NCBI GenBank assembly: GCA_964550375.1
Contig: CAZJYX010000008.1
Location: 76,511-140,510 of the forward strand
Direction: 5' to 3'
DNA length: 64,000 nt
Source of the DNA: JAAYXS01 sp964550375
GTDB lineage: Bacteria > Planctomycetota > Phycisphaerae > UBA1845 > Fen-1342
The notes below the pieces were generated by a model that made no database searches, was not told where the DNA came from, and saw only the letters and a program-made list of their open reading frames with translations. The position numbers and the translations under genes were made by a program. Numbering within the stretch: position 1 is the stretch's first letter; every line of letters begins with the position of its first letter. This document shows positions 35,496 to 44,695 of this stretch, in pieces.

Positions 35496-37199
35496 TCAGG
35501 CGCTGTGCACCAGCCGCTCTGCCTCGGGCGAATCCGGCTCAGCCGTTCCCACCGCCCGCTGCTCCATTAGCCCCTCCCAGTGCTTCTCGTTAAATAAGCA
35601 TCCTGGATCGCCGGCATTCAGCACGCCATAGTAAGCGTCCGCACGCGCCAAACAGCCCCCGCAGTAGGTCTTGAATTCGCACACCTCGCAGTGTGTCAGC
35701 CGTCGATTACGGTCACACGTGATTTCCCAGAACTGGTTGTTGCGGGCGATGTCACCCAGTGCTCGTGTCCGAACGTTCCCCAGCAAGCGGTGCGGCAGAT
35801 ACACGCAGGGCGTCACGTCGCCGTTCGGCTCAATAGCCACGTAGCAGCGCCCCGCCCCGCAGCCGCCCAGGTATTTGGCGACCACGCGCGCCTTCCAGCC
35901 CGCCCCTGAGCCGGCATGGCTGGCTGCCGTGCGCCCGTCAATGGGCGCATGCGCCAGGCAGACCTTGCCCAACTGCGGCGCCGTTGACAGGATGCCGATC
36001 CGCCCGCTCTGCATCCACTTGTTCAGCGTGCGCAGCAGGCTCTCACGCTCGCGCGGGTTCAGATCGCTGTCGGACATCTCCAACCCGCGCCCGACCGGAA
36101 TGAAGTTGAAATGCGCAAACGTGCTGGCGCCGATATCGACCGCGAAGCGAATCATGTCCTCGACTTCGCCGAAATTCCCCCGGTGCACGCACATCGCCAC
36201 ACCCAGCCGCAGCCCCGGTTGCGCCACCACCGCCCGCATCCCCGCCACCGTCCGCGCCCACATCCCCGGAACACCGCGAAACGCATCGTGCCGCTCGGCA
36301 TCCACGGAGTCCAGCGAAATCTCCACGTAGCTCGCCCCCGCCTCCGCCAGTTCGGCCGCCAGCCGCGGCGTCAGCGTCGTCCCGTTCGTCGCCACGCTGG
36401 TGTGGATGCCATGCTCCCGGCAACGCCTGAGCACGGGCAACAGGTCTCGATCGATGGTCGGCTCGCCCCCCGCGAACGCGATCATGGGAACATACAACTC
36501 GCCGGCCTCGTCAACGACGCGCAGCCGCTCGGCCAGCGTCAGTTCGTCAGCCAGCGGCCGGTGGGCCGTGTCCTGGTAGCAGTGTTGGCACTTCAAGTTA
36601 CAGCGGTTCGTGAAGTTCCACACGACGAACATCGGCGCCGAAAAACGCTGCGGCACACTCAGGCCAAATTCCGCCACGCTCCGCACCGTCAGCACCAGCC
36701 CGCGCACCGTGCTGCGATGCTCGGCCACCCGCTGCCGAAACGTCGCGTCCGGCGTTGACCCCTTGATCCGGCGAATCACCTGGTGCACCGGCCAGTACAG
36801 CAGGCGCCGGCCCCACGACGCCCGCGGATCGGCATAGGACTCGATCGCCTCCTCGATGATCGTTCGCTGGCCGCGCCGCGCCCGGCTGATATAGCCCAAC
36901 AGCTTGCGCACGGCGTACCGGCCCAGCACGTCCTCCAGCCAGTGGTGGTAGTTCAGGTCGAACCGGCAACTCGCTTCCCCGTACGCCCGGCTGCGTTGCA
37001 GGCTCGTCTGCCGCAGGTATTCCCCAGAACTGATGTACCCGTCGTCGGTCCGGGTCGAACCTTTGTCGGGATTGGACGAAACCGGCCAGCGGTCGCGGTA
37101 CTGCTTGCCGACCTTGCGCGCCGTCGAGTGCGGTGCCGGCTCCGTCCGGCTGTCCGCCACCTGACGTCCCGTCGCCGCTGATGTGTCACCGCGGGCCAT
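35496..37199 (-). CDS. Radical SAM/SPASM domain protein with a large N-terminal extension
   Basis: 567 aa from the ATG at 37199, with GGAGGAG 6 bases upstream. The radical SAM motif CNLKCQHC lies about 200 residues from the N terminus, followed by FAGGEPTIDRDL, SVATNGTTL and EISLDSVDAERHDAFRG. The C-terminal SPASM domain contains CGAGRCYVAIEPNGDVTPC and CEVCEFKTYCGGCLARADAYYG, enough cysteines for two auxiliary clusters. The ~190-residue N-terminal part is a separate, unrecognised basic domain. Such enzymes modify peptides (sactipeptide/quinohemoprotein type) or act in heme/cofactor routes. No precursor peptide gene was found beside it. Confidence 0.88.
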   Translation of the reverse strand: MARGDTSAATGRQVADSRTEPAPHSTARKVGKQYRDRWPVSSNPDKGSTRTDDGYISSGEYLRQTSLQRSRAYGEASCRFDLNYHHWLEDVLGRYAVRKLLGYISRARRGQRTIIEEAIESYADPRASWGRRLLYWPVHQVIRRIKGSTPDATFRQRVAEHRSTVRGLVLTVRSVAEFGLSVPQRFSAPMFVVWNFTNRCNLKCQHCYQDTAHRPLADELTLAERLRVVDEAGELYVPMIAFAGGEPTIDRDLLPVLRRCREHGIHTSVATNGTTLTPRLAAELAEAGASYVEISLDSVDAERHDAFRGVPGMWARTVAGMRAVVAQPGLRLGVAMCVHRGNFGEVEDMIRFAVDIGASTFAHFNFIPVGRGLEMSDSDLNPRERESLLRTLNKWMQSGRIGILSTAPQLGKVCLAHAPIDGRTAASHAGSGAGWKARVVAKYLGGCGAGRCYVAIEPNGDVTPCVYLPHRLLGNVRTRALGDIARNNQFWEITCDRNRRLTHCEVCEFKTYCGGCLARADAYYGVLNAGDPGCLFNEKHWEGLMEQRAVGTAEPDSPEAERLVHSA

Positions 37200-37383
37200 G
37201 CCGCTCCTCCGGGCTCGCCGTCCTGAACCGACCTGATGCCAGTCGGAATATACGCGCAACACGGTCAACCCGCGAGCGGTAACAGCCGCGGAACTCGCCG
37301 GCGCGGCCTGGCCGCCCGAGCGCCACCCAGTACTGCAGTCAGGAGGAACCCCACACACGTCCGCGCGCATCCGGCTGCCCGGA

Positions 37384-38598
37384 TTACCCGGCCGAGCGCG
37401 AATCCGACCGTTGTCGCCGCGCGTGCGTCACGACGCGCAGTTGCGGTTGCTCCGGCCAACCCGACACGTGCAACTCGCTATGCCCGCTGAGCAGCTCGAC
37501 CAGCCGCCGCCCGATGAACTCCGCGCGCCAGCCGCGCAGCAGCAGCGGGTCCTCGCCCGACTCGCCAGAGCAGTAATCGAGCAGTTCGCGCAACCGCTGC
37601 GTAGTGCACACTAGCTCATGGCTTACGCCAGCCTCCTCACACGTGGCCCGAGTCACGGCCGACAGAATATCGAGCATCACCTTGCCAGCAGGCGTCTCGC
37701 GCGGCGGCCGGAAGGGAACCGGCCACTGGCTCTTCGGCGTAGCGCTGGCCTCGGCGATCACGCCCAGTAACTCCTTTACGACCTTACGGTTACGCGCCTG
37801 AGGAAAACCACGCAGCACCTCAAGGTCCGACGCCCGCGTCGGCCGCCGCAGCGCGATCTCCACCAGCACGTCATCCCGCACCAACGCCCGTAGCGGCCGG
37901 TTGCGCTCCTTCGCCCAGTCGTCGCGCCACGCAATCAGCCGCTCCAGCACGGCCAAACCCAGTCCGTCCAGGCGCTTGGTCCCCTTGAGACGATGAAGCC
38001 GTTCCTGCACCGGCGGCTGGTAGTACTGCGGATCCTCGAAGCGGAGCAGTTCCTCGGTTACCCAGGCGGTACGCCCGCTCTCGTCGAGTTGGCGCGCCAG
38101 TTTCGTGTGAATGCCCGGAAGATGCACCACGTCTTCAACGGCATACCTGACCTGTGCATCCGTCAGCGGTCGCCGCAGCCAATCCGTCAGTGTCTGCGCC
38201 TTCGTGATACGCCGGCCGGCCACGTCCGCCACCAGCCGCGACAGGCTCAGCGGGTAGCCGTACCCCACGAAACCCGCCGCCGTCTGCACGTCGAACACAT
38301 TCCGCGGCGGCTTACCCGTGGCCCGCAGGCAGACCTCGAAGTCCTCCTTGCCCGCGTGCACCACCACCCGCACGGATTCGTCCGTGACGAGCCCCCAAAA
38401 CACGCTCATATCGATGTCCGCGGTCGGATCGATCAGCACGGTCGTGCCGTTCGCCGCCACCTGAACGAGGCACAACGCTGCCTCATATGTCTCGTCACGG
38501 ATGAACTCGGTATCAAAGGCCAGGCAGCCGGTCTGTCGCCACGCCCCGCACAAGTCCTCCAGTGCCGGCTGCGTGGTCACAATCTCGACGTCGGTCAT
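37384..38598 (-). CDS. rnd: Ribonuclease D
   Basis: 404 aa from the ATG at 38598 (MTDVEIVTTQPALEDL). The DEDD exonuclease motifs are LAFDTEFIRDETYEAALCLVQV (first D and E), VVVHAGKEDFEVC (second D) and TDAQVRYAVEDVVHLPGIH (Tyr/Asp of DEDDy). HRDC-like helices follow (LERLIAWRDDWAKERNRPLRALVRDDVLVEIALRRP). It trims 3' ends of tRNA and other small RNAs. It is part of a minus-strand set after the SDR gene. Confidence 0.93.
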   Translation of the reverse strand: MTDVEIVTTQPALEDLCGAWRQTGCLAFDTEFIRDETYEAALCLVQVAANGTTVLIDPTADIDMSVFWGLVTDESVRVVVHAGKEDFEVCLRATGKPPRNVFDVQTAAGFVGYGYPLSLSRLVADVAGRRITKAQTLTDWLRRPLTDAQVRYAVEDVVHLPGIHTKLARQLDESGRTAWVTEELLRFEDPQYYQPPVQERLHRLKGTKRLDGLGLAVLERLIAWRDDWAKERNRPLRALVRDDVLVEIALRRPTRASDLEVLRGFPQARNRKVVKELLGVIAEASATPKSQWPVPFRPPRETPAGKVMLDILSAVTRATCEEAGVSHELVCTTQRLRELLDYCSGESGEDPLLLRGWRAEFIGRRLVELLSGHSELHVSGWPEQPQLRVVTHARRQRSDSRSAG

Positions 38599-38791
38599 GC
38601 CATCCTCAACCAAAAACGGGCGCTGAACGCCGGCGCGCCGCTTGGCGATCAATCTTCCGGTCAGTTCCGTTTGCCGTGCGCTCTCGCGATAGGTGCGCCA
38701 GGCCAACAACGCCGCAACTGCAAACTCGCAGTATAACCGCTGCACCAAGCTCAAAACTACATGCAAGCCATCGTAAACCGGCCGTCCGGGA

Positions 38792-39523
38792 TCAGGCGAT
38801 GTGCCGCCCGCCGTCGACCGGCAGCACCGCGCCGGTAATGTAATCGGTTTCGCGGAGGACGAAATGCACAGTAGCGGCGATGTCAGCAACAGACCCGGCG
38901 CGTTGCAGGGGGATCTTCGCGGTCAGGCGAGCGCGGGTCTCGGCCGAGTAGTCGTCCGGCCAGGCAGCCACGCCGGGAGCGATCCCGACCACGTTGATCC
39001 GTGGTGCCAGGGCGCGGGCCAAGACGCGCGTGAGCGTCTCCAGGGCCCCCTTTGAGACCATGTAGGCCAGATGCCCCGGCCAGGGCTGCTGCGTGGCGGC
39101 GTCGCAGAGGTTGATGATCCGGCCGCCGGCCTGTTCGAGCGCCGGCCGGGCGGCGTGCGCGAGCAACATCGGGGCGGTCAGGTTGACGCGCAGGGTCCGT
39201 TCCCAATCGTCGATCCGAAAGGACTCGACGGTCATTTGCTCGAAGACGCTGGCGTTGTTAACCAGGATGTCCAGCCGGCCAAAACGCGCCAGAACCGCGG
39301 GCACGAGGTCGGCAGTCTGATCCCCCACGGCCAGGTCGGCCCGAAAAACCTCCGCCTGAACGCCTAGCGTCCGGCAAGCAGCGGCGGCGGCGGCAATCTC
39401 GGCCGCGCTCTGCCGGTAGTGCAGCGCAACGTGGCTGCCGGCCTGGGCCAGGCGCTCGGCGATGGCGCGCCCGACACGCCGGGCGGCGCCGGTTATCAAC
39501 GCGACACGTCCCTCAAGCTCCAT
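38792..39523 (-). CDS. Short-chain dehydrogenase of the pteridine-reductase (PTR1/FolM-like) group
   Basis: 243 aa from the ATG at 39523. NADP-binding loop LITGAARRVGRAIAERLAQAG, with the arginine-rich TGxxxRxG variant seen in pteridine reductases, then VNNASVFEQMTVE and YMVSKGALETLTRVLARAL. The usual SDR serine is replaced: NLCDAATQQPWPGHLAY has Asp exactly 13 residues before the catalytic Tyr, the D-Y-K arrangement of PTR1. It may reduce dihydrobiopterin or dihydrofolate. Its start overlaps the end of truA by 11 bases, so it is translationally coupled to truA. Confidence 0.88.
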   Translation of the reverse strand: MELEGRVALITGAARRVGRAIAERLAQAGSHVALHYRQSAAEIAAAAAACRTLGVQAEVFRADLAVGDQTADLVPAVLARFGRLDILVNNASVFEQMTVESFRIDDWERTLRVNLTAPMLLAHAARPALEQAGGRIINLCDAATQQPWPGHLAYMVSKGALETLTRVLARALAPRINVVGIAPGVAAWPDDYSAETRARLTAKIPLQRAGSVADIAATVHFVLRETDYITGAVLPVDGGRHIA

Positions 39524-40286
39524 CCGCCATGCTCCGCTGGGCCGGGTAGCGCACCCATTGCAGACACAGCCCCTGCGGCGGGGCCGTCTGCCCGGCCTGA
39601 CTGCGGTCCCGGCTTGCCAGGACGCTGGCGACGCGTTCCGGCGGCCAGTGACCCCGACCGATCTCCACCAACGTACCAACCATAATACGAACCTGATTGT
39701 AGAGGAAGCGTTCGCCCTCCACGTCGATATGCACTCGGCGGCCACGCCGCCAGATTCCAACGCGGTTGATCGTGCGAGTAGTGGTCTCGCGCGGGCTGCC
39801 CTGGTTGGCGAACCCGGCGAAATCGTGCAACCCGATGAATGCCGCCGCCGCCCGGCGCATGCGGTCGAGATCCAGCGGATGCCACACGTGCCAGGCATAG
39901 CGGGCGGCCAACTCCTCCGCGGGCGCGTGCTGACTGGCATAGAGCGTGTAGCGATAGAGTTTGCCGAGCGCGTCGCGTGAGGCATGGAAGGTCGGCGGCA
40001 CGTCGGCGGCATGGACTATCGTCACGTCCGGTGGCAGCCGGCTTGCCAGGGCGCGGCGCAGGTTCTCGATCGGGATGACACAGGAAGTGCGGAAGCCGGC
40101 GGTCTGACCGCGGGCGTGCACGCCGGCGTCAGTACGGCTGGCGGCGGCGAGGCTGGCCGGATGGCGCAGCGTGCGGATGAGAACGTGCTCGACCTCCTGC
40201 TGCACGGTGCGTTGGCCGGCTTGCGACTGCCAGCCGGAGAAGTCGCTGCCGTCGTAGGCGATGATGAGCTTGACGTTGCGCTCCAT
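39513..40286 (-). CDS. truA: tRNA pseudouridine synthase A
   Basis: 257 aa from the ATG at 40286 (MERNVKLIIAYDGSDFSGWQSQ). The catalytic aspartate is in AASRTDAGVHARGQ. The conserved KLYRYTLY, HDFAGFANQGSPRETTTRTI and FLYNQVRIMVGTLVEIGRG segments are present. It isomerises uridines 38-40 of tRNA. Upstream it is separated from the pilin gene by 75 bases. Confidence 0.96.
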   Translation of the reverse strand: MERNVKLIIAYDGSDFSGWQSQAGQRTVQQEVEHVLIRTLRHPASLAAASRTDAGVHARGQTAGFRTSCVIPIENLRRALASRLPPDVTIVHAADVPPTFHASRDALGKLYRYTLYASQHAPAEELAARYAWHVWHPLDLDRMRRAAAAFIGLHDFAGFANQGSPRETTTRTINRVGIWRRGRRVHIDVEGERFLYNQVRIMVGTLVEIGRGHWPPERVASVLASRDRSQAGQTAPPQGLCLQWVRYPAQRSMADGA

Positions 40287-40361
40287 GGCCGTGGATGTTA
40301 GAGGAGGACCTGGCGCCAAGCCACCGCGCTCGCGGCTCTCCTGGCGCGCATGGCCTACCTG

Positions 40362-41354
40362 CTACTGCAGCCAGTCGTAGGTCCAGGGCAGATCGACGCC
40401 GCTGCCGGTCCAACGCGAGTTATCAACCTCGCGATCGTTCAGGTCATCGCCCATCTCGACGCCGCCGCCGGGACCTTCCTTGTAGCCCAGGTCTTTCAGC
40501 GTACTGGTCGAGACGTGGCCGTCCAGCCAGAGGACGTTGCCGCGGCCGGAATGGCGGGCATGCAGGGCCGTGCGAACCTGCGGCGACTCGTCGAAGCCGG
40601 CCATCTCGCCGTTGACCGGATCGACGCGCGGCGGATCCAGATTAAACCCCTCGTTGCCGTACGCATTGTCGTTCTCGCTGCCGCGCCCGTTGTTGACGTA
40701 CTCGCGGCGCTCGTGGATCGGAAACGAGGCGGCGGTCCCCATGCAGTCGGCCATGGCCACGGTGCGGGCCGGGTAGCGGATGCTGGTGAACCGCACTGGC
40801 CAGTTCTTGTAGCCCGAGCTCGCATCGCCCGCGACGCGCAGGCGCGAGTTGCCTAGGAAATGGTAGTTCCAGCCGTAGCTGCCGTTGCGCTCGTCGACCC
40901 AGTGCGACACCGACGGACAAACGTACACCGCGTAGGCGTAGTCCTGCTGGTCGCCGGGCTGGCCGAAGATGTCCTGCTCGTTCTTGCAGCCGCGCGGATC
41001 CGCGAAGGGCGGCACGCCCACCGCGGTGCTCATGATCGCCACGGCCGTGGGACGGTACTTGCGCCGGCCGAAGATCATGGCGTAGGGATTGCAGGAATCG
41101 TCGGGAAACTTGGGGAGCCGGCTGGGCATCAGCACGCCCTTGTTCTCACTAACATAGATCATGATGCCGTGCCCGAGGACATGCAGGTTGGACAGGCAGC
41201 GCGTGGCGCGGCCCTTCTGCCGCACGGCGCCGAGCGCCGGCAAGAGGAGGCCGGTCAGCAGCGTGATAATGGCGATTGTTACCAGCAGCTCGATCAGGGT
41301 GAACCCGCGGCGAGTCGCCCCGGCATCGCGATATGGCCTTGATCGGGTAACCAC
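40362..41354 (-). CDS. Prepilin-type N-terminal cleavage protein with H-X9-DG motif
   Basis: 330 aa from a GTG at 41354. A type III leader ends in TRRGFTLIELLVTIAIITLLTGLLLPALGAVRQKG, cleaved after the G before FTLIEL. The middle carries CPSVSHWVDERNGSYGWNYHFLGNS. The C-terminal half has HARHSGRGNVLWLDGHV, which is H followed by nine residues and DG (H-X9-DG), a hallmark of the pilin-like families that are expanded in planctomycetes. It is likely a pseudopilin or surface protein. The -10 box places the transcription start at or next to the GTG, suggesting a leaderless mRNA. Confidence 0.9.
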   Translation of the reverse strand: MVTRSRPYRDAGATRRGFTLIELLVTIAIITLLTGLLLPALGAVRQKGRATRCLSNLHVLGHGIMIYVSENKGVLMPSRLPKFPDDSCNPYAMIFGRRKYRPTAVAIMSTAVGVPPFADPRGCKNEQDIFGQPGDQQDYAYAVYVCPSVSHWVDERNGSYGWNYHFLGNSRLRVAGDASSGYKNWPVRFTSIRYPARTVAMADCMGTAASFPIHERREYVNNGRGSENDNAYGNEGFNLDPPRVDPVNGEMAGFDESPQVRTALHARHSGRGNVLWLDGHVSTSTLKDLGYKEGPGGGVEMGDDLNDREVDNSRWTGSGVDLPWTYDWLQ

Positions 41355-41360
41355 ATCAAA

Positions 41361-41390
41361 ACTATAGCACGCTCGCCGGGAGCTGCCCAA
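41361..41390 (-). promoter_or_regulatory. Promoter of the H-X9-DG pilin gene
   Basis: Minus-strand TTGGGC (41385-41390), 18-base spacer, TATAGT (41361-41366). The expected start is about 7 bases downstream of the -10, at about 41354, the GTG itself. Confidence 0.5.
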
Positions 41391-41570
41391 GGGTGTCTCC
41401 GAGGCACCGCATGCCGGCCGGCGGAATCGCCGGGCGACGAAGAACCCCGGCGGCCACCGGCGCCGCACCGGCCGGCACGCCCTATAATGGCGGCGACGGC
41501 TGTTCGCCCGGGTCGGTGCGGCCCCGTTGGCGCGTGCCTGGTGGCCGCTCGAAGCGCTGGAGTGCTTACG

Positions 41571-42455
41571 ATGCTGAAACGACCGATTTCGCTGTGTGGT
41601 TTGCTGCTCGGTCTTAGCGCGCTCATCACCGGCTGTGACGCTAATCCGTTCTGGTTGGCGCTGAGTATCACGCCGACATCGCTGCCCAACGCGGTTGAGG
41701 GCAGGATGTACGTGCAGGAGCTGGACAGCACCGGCCTCAGCCCGGAAACCTGGCGCGTGACCGACGGGGCACTGCCGCCGGGGATGGTCCCGAATCGGAC
41801 GACCGGGACAATCAGCGGCGTGCCGACGGCGGCGGGCACGTACAACTTCACGATCTCGGTCGAGGACGGCTCGTCGCCGCCGCGGACGGGCCAGCGCGCC
41901 TACACGCTGACGGTGCTGCCCATGCTGCAGCTCAGCAGCACGGTGGACCCGGCGCGCCTGAACATGCCGTACAGCTTCACGCTGGGGCTGTCCGGCGGCG
42001 TGCCGCCCTTTATATTCTCGGCAACGGGGCTGCCGGACGGCCTGACGCTTGACCCGGCCACGGGAGCCATCACCGGCACGCCGACCATGGCGAACCTGGG
42101 TGCGGAAGTGCAGATCACGGTCGTGGACAGCGGCGATCCAGTGCAGACTGACAGCATGACTATCACGCTGCGGGTTCAGCCGCGCGGCGTGGCCATCCAG
42201 ACGACGACGTTGCCAAACGCCCAAGTGGGCGTGGAGTACCTGGAGCAGATCGTGGCAATCCTGGGTCTGCGGCCGTATGAGTGGGCGATAACAAGCGGGG
42301 CGCTGCCGGGCGGATTTACGCTGCAGAGTGCGACGGGTGTGGTCTGGGGGACGCCGACGCAAGCGGGGACCTTCGCGTTCACGGCCCAGGTTACCGACGG
42401 CGACGACCCGGCCTCAACTGACAGTGTGGAGCTTGTGATTACGGTGGTCCCGTAG
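41571..42455 (+). CDS. Putative Ig-like (He_PIG) repeat lipoprotein
   Basis: 294 aa from the ATG at 41571. Lipoprotein signal SLCGLLLGLSALITGC (lipobox ITGC). Three copies of a bacterial Ig/cadherin-like repeat follow, each with a signature such as GALPPGMVPNRTTGTISGVPTAAGTYNFTISVEDG, GLPDGLTLDPATGAITGTP and GALPGGFTLQSATGVVWGTPTQAGTFAFTAQVTDG. These repeats bind carbohydrates or act as spacers in cell-surface proteins. A TATAAT at 41483-41488 may drive it. It is divergent from the pilin gene and is probably surface exposed. Confidence 0.88.
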   Translation: MLKRPISLCGLLLGLSALITGCDANPFWLALSITPTSLPNAVEGRMYVQELDSTGLSPETWRVTDGALPPGMVPNRTTGTISGVPTAAGTYNFTISVEDGSSPPRTGQRAYTLTVLPMLQLSSTVDPARLNMPYSFTLGLSGGVPPFIFSATGLPDGLTLDPATGAITGTPTMANLGAEVQITVVDSGDPVQTDSMTITLRVQPRGVAIQTTTLPNAQVGVEYLEQIVAILGLRPYEWAITSGALPGGFTLQSATGVVWGTPTQAGTFAFTAQVTDGDDPASTDSVELVITVVP

Positions 42456-42591
42456 CAGAGGGTACCGGTGGGCGCGGACGGGGTTGAGTTCCTTGCGCGC
42501 AGCCGTTGCACGTGCTGCTTGACGTTCAAGCGCGTGTTGATGAGCGTTGTGGGATGTCGCGGATGCCGGCATGAGCCCGGGGAGAGTTCTT

Positions 42592-43854
42592 ATGCGACCA
42601 ATGGTATGTGTCGTTGCGCTGTCACTGTCACTGGCCCTGGTTGGTTGTGATCGGGGACCGCGCGACGGGGCAGCGCATTTCGAGCTTGGCAAGCCGGCCC
42701 CGCCGCTGAGTGTTGAGAAGATCGTGCAGCCGGCCGAAGGGACCAATGCAACGTGGCGGGCCCTGCGGGGCAAGGTGGTCGTGTTGGAGTTCTGGGCCAC
42801 CTGGTGCGGCCCGTGTGTCGCCGCCATTTCCCATTTGAACGAGTTGGCGGACACGTTCAAGGACCGTCCGGTCCAGTTCATCGCCGTGACGGACGAGCCG
42901 GAGGCCTTGGTGCGGCAATTCCTTACGCGCAAGCCCATGCGGGCCTGGGTTGCGCTCGACACGGATCGGTCGATGTTCCAGGCCTATGGCGTCGAGGGGA
43001 TCCCCAGGACGATCGTCGTGGACGGCCGAGGCGTCGTGGTTGCGGATACACACCCCACGATGCTCAACGCGGAGGCGCTGGAGAACGTCCTGGCGGGCCG
43101 GCCGGCGGGGCTGCCGGTGATGACCCCAACATCGAAGTCCTTTCCGGCTACGAGTTCAGCCGACGACGATAGCACCCCGGCTTTGGTGGAGGTCGTGATT
43201 CGCAAGGGCACCGATGCCGCCGGATCCGTGGTGGGTTTCAACGAGACGGGCGCCGAATTCCGAGGATGCCCATTACGATGGATAATCGAGAGCGCCTACG
43301 ATTGTAAGTCTCATCAGATTGTGTTGCCCGACGAGCTGCGCAGCGCGCGTTTCGACGTTAAGGCCAAGGCCACCGGCGGATTCGAGGCGGCGCGCCCGCT
43401 GCTGCAATCGGCCCTCACGTCGGCCCTCGGGCTCACGCTGCGGCGTGAGACCCGCCAACTGGATGGCTACCGCCTCCTGGTCCCCGCCGACGGAACCCAC
43501 AAGCTCGTCCCTTCGGCAATGGACGTCGGCAGCCATAGCGGAGGCGGAACCGACGCGGCCGGCATGATGAACTACACCATGGCCAACCAGACGGTCGGCG
43601 CGCTTTGCGAGATGTTCGGCCACCGCCTGGGTTGTCCGGTACGCGACGAGACGAATCTCGAGGGCCGGTTCGATGTCCTCCTCGAATGGAAGCAGGGGGA
43701 CAACGCGGACTTCATCCGGGCGGTCCGCGAGCAACTCGGCCTCGAGCTACAGCCCGCGCAACAGAGCGTCGATATGCTGATCTTCGAGTCGGCGGACGTG
43801 CCGCCGGCTGCCCCGGCGCCTGCAACCGAAACCGCTCCCGACGCGCCGGACTAG
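42592..43854 (+). CDS. TlpA-like thioredoxin fused to DUF3738 (TIGR03435) domain, lipoprotein
   Basis: 420 aa from the ATG at 42592, with GGGGAGAG just upstream; earlier in-frame ATGs give no better signal. Lipobox at SLALVGC. The thioredoxin-like domain (about residues 30-175) has VVVLEFWATWCGPCVAAI with an intact CxxC and a cis-Pro region GIPRTIVVDG. From about residue 200 a DUF3738-like domain begins (VEVVIRKGTD, GCPLRWIIESAYDCKSHQIV, RFDVKAKATGG...LQSALTSALGLTLRRETRQLDGYRLLV). The fusion is characteristic of soil Acidobacteria/Planctomycetes. Periplasmic redox role likely. Confidence 0.88.
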   Translation: MRPMVCVVALSLSLALVGCDRGPRDGAAHFELGKPAPPLSVEKIVQPAEGTNATWRALRGKVVVLEFWATWCGPCVAAISHLNELADTFKDRPVQFIAVTDEPEALVRQFLTRKPMRAWVALDTDRSMFQAYGVEGIPRTIVVDGRGVVVADTHPTMLNAEALENVLAGRPAGLPVMTPTSKSFPATSSADDDSTPALVEVVIRKGTDAAGSVVGFNETGAEFRGCPLRWIIESAYDCKSHQIVLPDELRSARFDVKAKATGGFEAARPLLQSALTSALGLTLRRETRQLDGYRLLVPADGTHKLVPSAMDVGSHSGGGTDAAGMMNYTMANQTVGALCEMFGHRLGCPVRDETNLEGRFDVLLEWKQGDNADFIRAVREQLGLELQPAQQSVDMLIFESADVPPAAPAPATETAPDAPD

Positions 43855-44038
43855 CCCGCAACCTCCACGCGTCATGGCATAGCCGATCGGAGCCGAGGCG
43901 CCGGTGGCTTCGGTGGGCAGGCTCACCACTTGACGGCAGCGCGCGGGCCATTGGGGCAACGCTGCGCCGTGGCGGCGCAGAAAGACGGGAAGGCCGCGGA
44001 GAGCAGCCTTCCCGTTGGTTATTGGCTTCGGAGAGCCG

Positions 44039-44344
44039 TTAGCGACCGCGGCCGTAACCGCCGCCGCCCCCGCCGTAACCGCCGCCGCTGCGCGGCGCGC
44101 GCGGCTTGGATTCGTTGACCGTCAGAGGTCGCCCACCGTGGTCTTTTCCGTTCAGCGCGGTGATGGCGGCCTGCGCCTCCGCGTCGGAGCCCATCTCGAC
44201 AAACCCAAACCCCTTGCTCTGGCCCGTCGAGCGGTCTTCAATGACCTGCGCGCTCTCCACGGTGCCATGCTGAGTGAAGAGCTGTTCGAGATCAGAACTG
44301 CTCACGCCGTAGCCCAAATTCCCAACATACAGTTTCCTACCCAT
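44039..44344 (-). CDS. RRM-type RNA-binding protein, glycine-rich
   Basis: 101 aa from the ATG at 44344, with AGGAG nine bases before it. RNP2 is KLYVGNL and RNP1 is KGFGFVEM; the 80-residue RRM is followed by a Gly/Tyr/Arg-rich tail (SGGGYGGGGGGYGRGR). This is the small cyanobacterial/planctomycete glycine-rich RBP type, often cold-induced. It has a 5' leader of up to about 150 bases with a TACAAT -10-like box near 44520. Confidence 0.94.
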   Translation of the reverse strand: MGRKLYVGNLGYGVSSSDLEQLFTQHGTVESAQVIEDRSTGQSKGFGFVEMGSDAEAQAAITALNGKDHGGRPLTVNESKPRAPRSGGGYGGGGGGYGRGR

Positions 44345-44695
44345 CGTATTTCTCCTATCGATGGAACATGCAACCCAATATTTTACTTTCAGGGTCTTGC
44401 TTGAAAGTGACCGTGGTTCCGGCCAAGAAGGAGGGAGTACGATCCAGGCGGTAAACTGCGGGACTTGCGGCAACAGCGCCGTGTCTCGGCCTCGTTCGTC
44501 AATCCTACCACCAATATTGTACCACGGATCGCCGGAAAGTACAGGGGCTATTCTGTGGCAGCCGTTTTTTCCGGCGGTTGCTGGTTCGCGGCTGCACTCG
44601 CCGAATCAGTTGGGGTACGGCCTGTGGGCGCCAGTAGGCGGCAATTGCCGGCCCGGGTGGCGGGGATGTGCCTGAGCTTCCAGGCCCGGCACCCA

